From positions 19,545,542 to 19,609,541 of the forward strand of contig NC_056543.1 in NCBI RefSeq assembly GCF_910596095.1: 64,000 bases of DNA, read 5' to 3'. The first letter of the stretch is position 1. Each line of letters starts with the position of its first letter. A model generated the notes under the pieces. The model did no database searches, had not been told where the DNA came from, and was given only the letters and a program-made list of their open reading frames with translations. Source of the stretch: Thunnus maccoyii. Lineage: Eukaryota > Chordata > Actinopteri > Scombriformes > Scombridae. This document shows positions 56,641-64,000 of this stretch, in pieces. The position numbers and the translations under genes were made by a program.

Positions 56641-59600
56641 CATAAAGTAGAATTATCACCTTTTCAAAAACTGAATGTCTAAGTCGTAAAAGTAGATTTC
56701 ATGGCAGAACTTTTGTATTGGATTGCATCAGATTGCACAGCTGTTCCTATTATATTTCTCAGCTTTTTTTTTTTTGTTGCTGCTTTTCCTTTGTGGTATC
56801 TATAACATTTCTTCTCTTATTTCACAAACTCCACTCTCATACACTCAAGATCAGAGCTTTTTTTTCTATCAAGGTCCCATCAATACACACACAACCAACC
56901 AACCAGCTCAAATTTAAGGGCTGTCCCCTTAACATATGTTTCATGTCACACTATGTGCTATACTGAGTGTATGTACTATATTTATAATTCGAATGGGACT
57001 ATTTTTGCTGTTAAATCCTCCACTAATCCCAGACAGTGAATTTAAAATAACTACCACAGCTCTACCACAATTTGTCTGGGACCTTTTGGAAATGTTTCAA
57101 GGACACCTGGTGGTCCATGAACCTCATTGTGAAAACCACTGATCATAAAAAGAAACATAATCAGAGCCTGTGGGTTTTTTTGTTTTGTTTTGCTAGCTGC
57201 TATGGCACCACCTGTTGGTCAAATATAAGAAATACAAAAGGAGAAGGAGAGCTACAATAAAACAAGAGGAGATAAAAGAGATAAAAGGACTGAGAATATA
57301 CGTACTGTATGTATTGTACAGTATGAGCACAACAAAAAACATTACCCTGCCTTTGCCCTGCCTTTAAAGGAAAAAAAAACGTTTTTCACCCTGGGGGAGA
57401 CACATCAAATCATTTTATATTAGTTTTAATACATATAGTTGACAAGGACATTTGTAATAAAGTAACAGTTCTTCTATTTTTTGTGTTGTGTCTCTGCAGA
57501 AGAACAAGAAAAAAACATTTGAAATCCTTATTTTTCTATCTCATGTCAGGTCAAATGAAATTGCACTTCATATGTTTGGGAGATTAAAAGTTGTTAAAGA
57601 AAAAACTAGATTTCTTTTAATTTGCTTAACCTTGTAAACAGTCAAGGAGAGACCTGAAAAATACAAGAGAGCTGCCTGTCTGTTGAAGGGGTGACTAGCT
57701 CTGAGGTCATGTTAGGGTCAACAAGACCTAGAAAACAGTTATTACCAGGAGTCATGGTTGAAATGGAAAAGCTATTGGTATCTCTGAGTATGACTGTTTC
57801 ATTTCAATGACATACAGTAAGTGTAACTGGAGTGAAATTACAAGCACTTACTTCCAACTGCTTCAGATTGACCTTTGACCAGAACCAAGAGAAGAGAGTG
57901 ATTCACTCCAATAACTGCAAGTTTATAAATAACGATTCACAACGCAATTTTAATTACACTCAAAAGTTGTCTGAACACACCTAAGTGATTGTGCTGGTTT
58001 TTATTTTTTGCTCTGATTCCTGTCCTTTTACCTATTCTTACTATGAGTCTTGCTGTTGTTGTTGTTATTTTAATTTAATCAATTCTGTAATCATCTTTTA
58101 GTTAACCTGAAGCAAACCGAGTGATTTGGAAAATGACATGTAATTTTACCTCAGACCTTAAGGTGTCACTGCTGACTCATGAAAGAATCTCGTGGTTTAC
58201 CTTCAGTATTCATTCCTTTGTTTGTTCTCTCTGTCACCAGGATATGGAGACATTTAATGATTCACAGCTAGAGTTAATATAAAACTAATTTGGACTGATT
58301 ATATCAAACATATACTCATAAATGCAAAAATGCAGTGTGGATGCAATTTTTGTTTGATGTTAATGGCCCTACTGTGTTAAAGGAGCACAGTGTAGATTGT
58401 GTTTTAGGGTGGATTTCCCCTTTAATTCTGTCACAGCTTGGGGAAATATCCTCTCTTACTGTAATATAATAATAATTCCTTGCATTTCATTTCATTCTGT
58501 CACACATATTTTGCAGTAAATCAAGGTAAAACGTAATTTGGTTGTGCAGAAAAAAAACATGACATGCATTTATTATGTGTTTTCAAGACATTATTACACA
58601 AAGCACAAAATAATGTCATCTCACTTGGCAAAAAAAAAAAAATACACCAAAAAAACTGTAAGCCACGGGCTGAAAACAGTACAAGCTGTGGTTGTGAAAA
58701 TCAAAAGGCTTACTGAGAGCACAGCTATTTGCTGTCTTCACAACTCCTGCTTGGGGCTGATGAGAGCAAGATAAAGTCACGACATGTTCACTAAGGTCAA
58801 TTGCTGTGTGGTGTCTGTATGTACCCAGATACCAGAAGAGCTTCCCTACCCTCTTAATTAAATACTACATTCACCTTATCTCAGTTCCTCATGCTGACAA
58901 GACTCCGGCAAACTAAAGACATCAGTTCTTTGGCTGACAGATCAAATGCTAATGAATAAACAAACAAGCAAAAATCACCATGCAAGTCTTGAATGAACAA
59001 CTGTGCTGCATTTCTCAGAGGACTGCAAAAACCACACTACTAATCTGATGCAGAGAGATCTCTGCGGGCTTTATCTTTGACTTCAATGACTCAAGAGCTG
59101 AGGTAATTACCTTGGTCAGAGAGGTCGTTGTGGAACATAATGGAAAAGTAACTGTGTAGGGAGTTGAACTTAGTTACATTTAACCAAGCTCGGGCAAGGA
59201 CACTGAGTGAAATTGCAAGTGAAGAAATCAGAATGTCAGCTTTCATGTTAAATCAGTCAGTAAGGGAGTGACCGCAGAAGCAGCAGCATTGTGTTGTACA
59301 ATTACTGTGACCTCCATGTGTGACAATCAAAATTGCACATTTTGGTCATTTTGTCTTTGGAGTAATTGTTTTAATATTAAATTCTGGCTAACACAGAGCT
59401 ACTTTGATTGTCAAGTGTCACTACTTTCCCCTACAGAAACAAGTTGTTACACAACTCCCTACAGAGAGGAGACAAACAGTGGATTGTAAAAGTGTGGCAG
59501 CAGGGTACTTGAGCTTTATTTAGCTATGTGCCTTTAATTCACAGGGGGATTGGGTGCAATGTTGATTGTTCACAACCACGGCATTAAAAAAAAATGGAGG

Positions 59601-62600
59601 CCTCTGTGATGTTGCCACGGTAACACACATTGTGCCTTTAATGACAGACTCTGCTCACATCTTTTGGGTGATCATTTGCAGCCATGATAGCATCCAACTT
59701 ACACTGCCCTGATTCACTGTGTCAAATAATGAGGTTGCATATGTTTGACTCATTCGGTATGCATTTTGTCATGCGAAACATACTGTGTCATTCATTTGTT
59801 TACACATTTATAATTAGCTCACAGTGTGTGCGTTTGCATGCGTGTTGTGTCACGATGTCTAACAATATGTCGCTGTATGTTTAAGAGTTTGTGCATGTTT
59901 GCAAGCATGTATCAACATGTTGTTGCTGCTGCCTGGTGTTATGCCCCTGTTCCGCACCAGTGATGATCATTCAGCTGACCATCACCTCTCTCCCTGCTCC
60001 CATGTGGATTTAGTTATAAAGCAGGGAAGAGCAGCGGCTGAGACGACATAAACAGCATGAGTATTTCGTTCACGTTCATCAAACCATCCACCATCGAAAC
60101 AGTTATAGAGTTGCTTTCATTTTCAGCTCATATTTGTATAGCCTTAGGCAGTAACCCGGAGTAATACCTAGTGGCAGGCAGGACTCAGATAGTTGTACAT
60201 CACTGACGTATTAATGTCTCTACTCAATTAAGGTGAGAGTGCATGTTTGTGAAATATTATTCAACCGAATAGCCCAGGTTTCTTGCTGCCATTCATAATC
60301 AATATTTCATCTGGATATGCATAGAAATAGGAGCATATGCCAGTATATTAATTATATCTGAATTCTCTCTATAACATGACACTCTGCATTGCATATCTAA
60401 TTGCGAATTCAAAGGAGGAGGGTATAATAACCTGTGTCTGTGTGTGCTTGCATGTGTGAATGTATGAGAACATGCAGCCAGCAATACAACTAAAGGTTAA
60501 AATGGACACAAATTTCCATTTTAACACATTATCATCCTATTAAGTCATTTGGAAATTGTTATCGCAAGCTCTCTTGGATGCTCAGTTTGTTCGTTGGAGT
60601 ACTGAGCTCTACAGACTTTATTTATGGTTACCTTGAGGCATCCTTTCGTTCTCTTAAAAGCGTCTTTCAGTAAGCAATGTTGGCGTCATGAGAATTCAGT
60701 AAAGGCAACACATTGCTATGAAGTAACAGATAATCTTAAGAACTATGATTTTGGCCTCAATACACCTTTGTTCAATGAAAATGTTTGTGTATCATTAAGC
60801 TCCTGGAAATGACACATTCCCAGTCGTTTCGTTTTTTCTTGCTTAAAAACCACATTCTTTTGGGTTTTATTTTGACCTGTTGGAATTTCAAAGACAGACT
60901 GTTCCAGCTGTGGGCTACCTCGTAGGACCCCAAACACTTAAAAGGACCACGTATTCACATGTTGAGGGATTGTTTTGGGGCCTTGGATTTTACCAAGACT
61001 TCAAAGAGTAATGGGATAATTATTGCACTTACCACCAGAGGGGAAGAGAGAGGGAGATACACACTGAGACAGACAGACAGAGAGAGAGAGGAAGAGAGAG
61101 AGGGAGACAGGGTGTAATGAGTGTTCAAAATAGACAATAAATCTAATAGCGTGCAAATTGAATGGAAATATTCTTTTACAGGAACGTCAAATCGGGGATT
61201 ATTATTATCAACTCTGATGCTGTGATCTTGTCATTTTTTGGTTTATTTAATGAGAATTTCATTTTATTAGAGTCTAAAATTGCTATACATCTTTTTTTTC
61301 CTTTCCAGTATGGAGTGCTCAGCCCAGGTAACACAAACAGCTGGTGCAAGCGAGGCCGATAGCAGCATGCTCACACTGATTAAATTGCAATCGATTTCTG
61401 CAAAATGTCAGGAAACGCAAGGGTCTACTGCCATTTAATGTGCGTCAGATGAGAGCTGAAGGTAAGGGTCTGTGTTATCACTCATATGTCACAGAATGTG
61501 GAGAATGACAGGGTGGTGCCAGGGGTTTAATTGGCGTTAACACTTGTGGTGTAGAGCGCAGACTGAGTCTCCTAGGCAATGCCCAGTCAATGCGAGTCAA
61601 GAGGCTTTGAAGGAAAGCAGTTATATTTACTTACTGAGATGGATTTTGGGGGGGATTTTTATAAAGCCTTACTACAGTCTCTCCAGACTGATGGGAGGCA
61701 TGTAGTTCAAAAGAAATAAAAACAGAAAACAATAACTTGGCTACACACAAATCAGGATCAGTCAACACCGGGGCTCGCCTAAGCAAAAGAAATCCTTAGC
61801 TGATAAAAACCAATTTTGTTGACTAATAAAACAGAGCCTATGATCAATATGCCTGTAAATTGCTTTTGTTGGATAACACACCAACAGAACTGAATAAATA
61901 TAATCATGCAAAATAGCCTCTCCAGTTCTATTGGTTATCTAGGACCTATTTATACATGTGGCTAGAATTGCAGCAACAGAGATAGACTCACATAACTCAC
62001 GCTCAGAGACAAATGAGGAACAAAAACAGAAATCAATTGACTTAAAACGTCTCGGTTGACAAAAAACATAAATACTAATTAGCCCAGTAATTGACTAGGA
62101 AGGGACGGTCAGCCCTGGTCAACAGTTTAAGGTTTCAAAGACATGAGAAGATTATTCTTTTGGATTACCTAAATGGCTTTGCAGGGAAAGAGCCATTAAT
62201 CAAAGGCACCCTCTGGTCAGGAAATAGCTCCATAGAAAATATCTACAACCTTATTCATTTCAGCACGGAGATTTCTGGCAAAGCTATAAAGCACAGTGTC
62301 ATGAATGACTGGCCCCACTCCAAACCCATTAATGATGTGATGATTAAACTCTCATTCACAGAATAACCCAAGACACTCAAAATGTCATATCAGGTTTGTC
62401 AGGAAAGATTGTTCTGACAGGCCAAGGTCACACACTGGTAATGTGGTCTTGATCTTGCTTGTTGACTTTTTGACTGTTGTGAGTAGAATGCTGTATATGA
62501 TGAAACATATTTTTGGGCAAAGGCATCAGATGATAGATAGACAGCGGTTGCACACATGTTGACCTTGAATTATTTTGACCATACATAATAATTTCCAGAG

Positions 62601-63390
62601 CACATAAAGTTGTCCACGAAACCAAAACCTCACTGATACTTTACATCAGTCCATTAAACACTGTCAAACAAAATAAATTTGACATATATACTTGCTGCCC
62701 TGAAACACTCAATTCAAAACATGATATACTTCCTCTCTAGTCCAGATGTCATTATTTTTATGGACACATGTATTTCTTGATGATAAGTTGCTTGCTCTGC
62801 CTCTGCCAGCAATGCTGTGTTTCATTCATGTAAAACGCTTTCCACTGGAAGTTGTCCTCCTTTGAATCGACTGGGGAACTGCAGGATTCCCACATGAAGC
62901 ATGACTGATAAACTAAATGGAATTCAGTTAGAACTTGTCTCAAACAACAGATAATTTATTCTTCTTTGTTTCCTTTCTTCTTCTCCACAAGGGGTAGGAA
63001 ATGCAAACATCCAGCATGAAATGTGAGCTAATTCATCACAAAACAAAACAGAAGAATATCTGATGGATGTTCTGTATATCATTAATACAGATTGTATGTG
63101 AATTATAGACTCTTGCTTGTATACAGCATGTATAGAAACATTTGTTTTTGCTACTCTGTGTGAATGGAATGAAAAGCTAATAAAAAGATGGTCACAACAG
63201 AGAAATTATTCATAGCTTACAGCTACAAATCAGCCCTTTTTTAAATCAAGTGGGAATTTAATAATTATAACTATGAATAAAAAAAACACAGATAAAAAAA
63301 AAAAACAACATATGCACATATATATTAAAGTTGAATTAAGTGAAAGGATCAACTATACATAAAATGCTGCCTATATAATTTAGAGGAATT
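56641..63390. other. Gene desert, no gene seen
   Basis: No exon is supported. Phrases at 57,090-57,145 (CACCTGGTGGTCCATGAACC and GAAAACCACTGATC) resemble a dispersed fish repeat. A GA-rich tract is at 61,037-61,110. Three stretches (59,040-59,150; 59,935-60,060; 61,500-61,610) have a richer, less AT-biased composition that could mark conserved enhancers, but alignment would be needed. Confidence 0.5.
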
Positions 63391-63505
63391 TTAAAAAATA
63401 TCAGCACATATCGGACAACATATATGCCAATACCAATATATCTGTGATAGGTCAATATTGGCCAATAATATCAGCTGACCGATATATCTGTCAGGCTCTA
63501 CTTTA
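63391..63505. mobile_element. Partial hAT-like MITE end
   Basis: Words such as CGATATATCTGTCAGGCTCTA at the right end (read in the other direction TAGAGCCTGACAGATATA) and repeated ATATCGG/CCAATATTGG-type text match a fish hAT-like family whose ends read TAGAGC..GACCGATATATC. The left end is missing or too diverged to see, and no target duplication was found. Confidence 0.5.
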
Positions 63506-64000
63506 AATGGCCCTGAAATGGCCAATCACAATCTGCACTGTGTTGCTTCTACCTCTCAGCTCTGGCCTGGGGAGGGCACCCACAAGTCTTAGTGATTGGT
63601 GTGTTATCAAAGCCTCAGGGGAATACAGTAGTAATTATTTTGTGCTGACAACATAACAGCTGTTTAATTCTAGTGATAAAAAGGTGACACGATCAAATCT
63701 TAGCAGTGCATGCAGCAGTAAATTTAGCATAGGATACTGGACAGAAAAACACCAGTATCATATAACGGCTTTTCAGAAAGGCTATAAAAAAAAACCCTGT
63801 AGGTAAGGATGTATTGTGGAGCTGAGGCCAGTAGAACAAAGGCTTGCTTGGGAAAGTGGGAAGACTTCCGCTCTATGCAAAACCGCCTTAAGATAAAGTT
63901 CTTAAAGTGACTGCCTGATGCCGCACTGAAGTCAACAGTAAAACTCCCATATGAGGTTCTTCAGTGCTCCTTTTTATTTCCGTCAGCCTTAGAAAACAGG
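63506..64000. other. Non-coding window end
   Basis: No gene, repeat or RNA was recognised. The window ends in unique-looking sequence. Confidence 0.5.

Noticed and set aside
1..64000. CRISPR arrays, operons, phage or plasmid systems
   Set aside because: No regularly spaced short repeats with unique spacers and no dense coding. The window is eukaryotic.

Overview
The window is vertebrate nuclear DNA, most likely from a ray-finned (teleost) fish. It is AT-rich and gene-poor, with long non-coding stretches, simple repeats and intron-style splice signals. It carries interspersed repeats typical of teleosts: L2-clade LINEs, short hAT-type MITEs and a 5S rRNA-derived SINE. The two intact genes are vertebrate-specific family members.

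Left part (1-18.4 kb): no convincing host coding exon. It holds interspersed repeats at 2.2-3.25 kb. An L2-clade LINE lies on the minus strand at about 9.4-12.9 kb, with frame-broken endonuclease and reverse transcriptase and with a second, 5'-truncated L2 copy apparently nested inside it. A cluster of degenerate direct repeats sits at 15.5-16.55 kb. Two oppositely oriented copies of one hAT MITE family lie at 16.7-17.5 kb, one with a perfect 8-bp target duplication. A 5S-derived SINE follows at 17.96-18.30 kb.

Middle part (18.4-30.7 kb): a CpG-rich, promoter-like stretch at 18.6-19.9 kb has splice donors on both strands but no recognised coding exon. Next comes fastkd5, a mitochondrial RNA-granule protein with its whole coding sequence in one exon (26,133-28,568, plus strand). 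A probable 5' UTR exon ends at 24,059, and a hAT MITE sits in the 5' intron. An unidentified open frame with a good splice acceptor lies at 30.3-30.65 kb.

Right part (30.7-64 kb): a gene desert surrounds slitrk5 (49,694-52,297, minus strand), a synaptic adhesion protein encoded in a single exon with a likely spliced 5' UTR and a (CT)36 tract near the presumed start of transcription. The desert contains a 1.24-kb near-palindrome (44.52-45.76 kb), a 68-bp AT microsatellite, other simple repeats, MITE fragments and several stretches that resemble conserved regulatory DNA but cannot be proven so without alignment.

The two genes have unrelated jobs: mitochondrial mRNA processing versus synapse organisation. 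I see no operon, CRISPR array, convincing tRNA gene or other prokaryote-style system. The most unusual structures are the long palindrome, the nested LINEs, the 5S SINE, and a possible micro-exon that could extend FASTKD5 at its N terminus.
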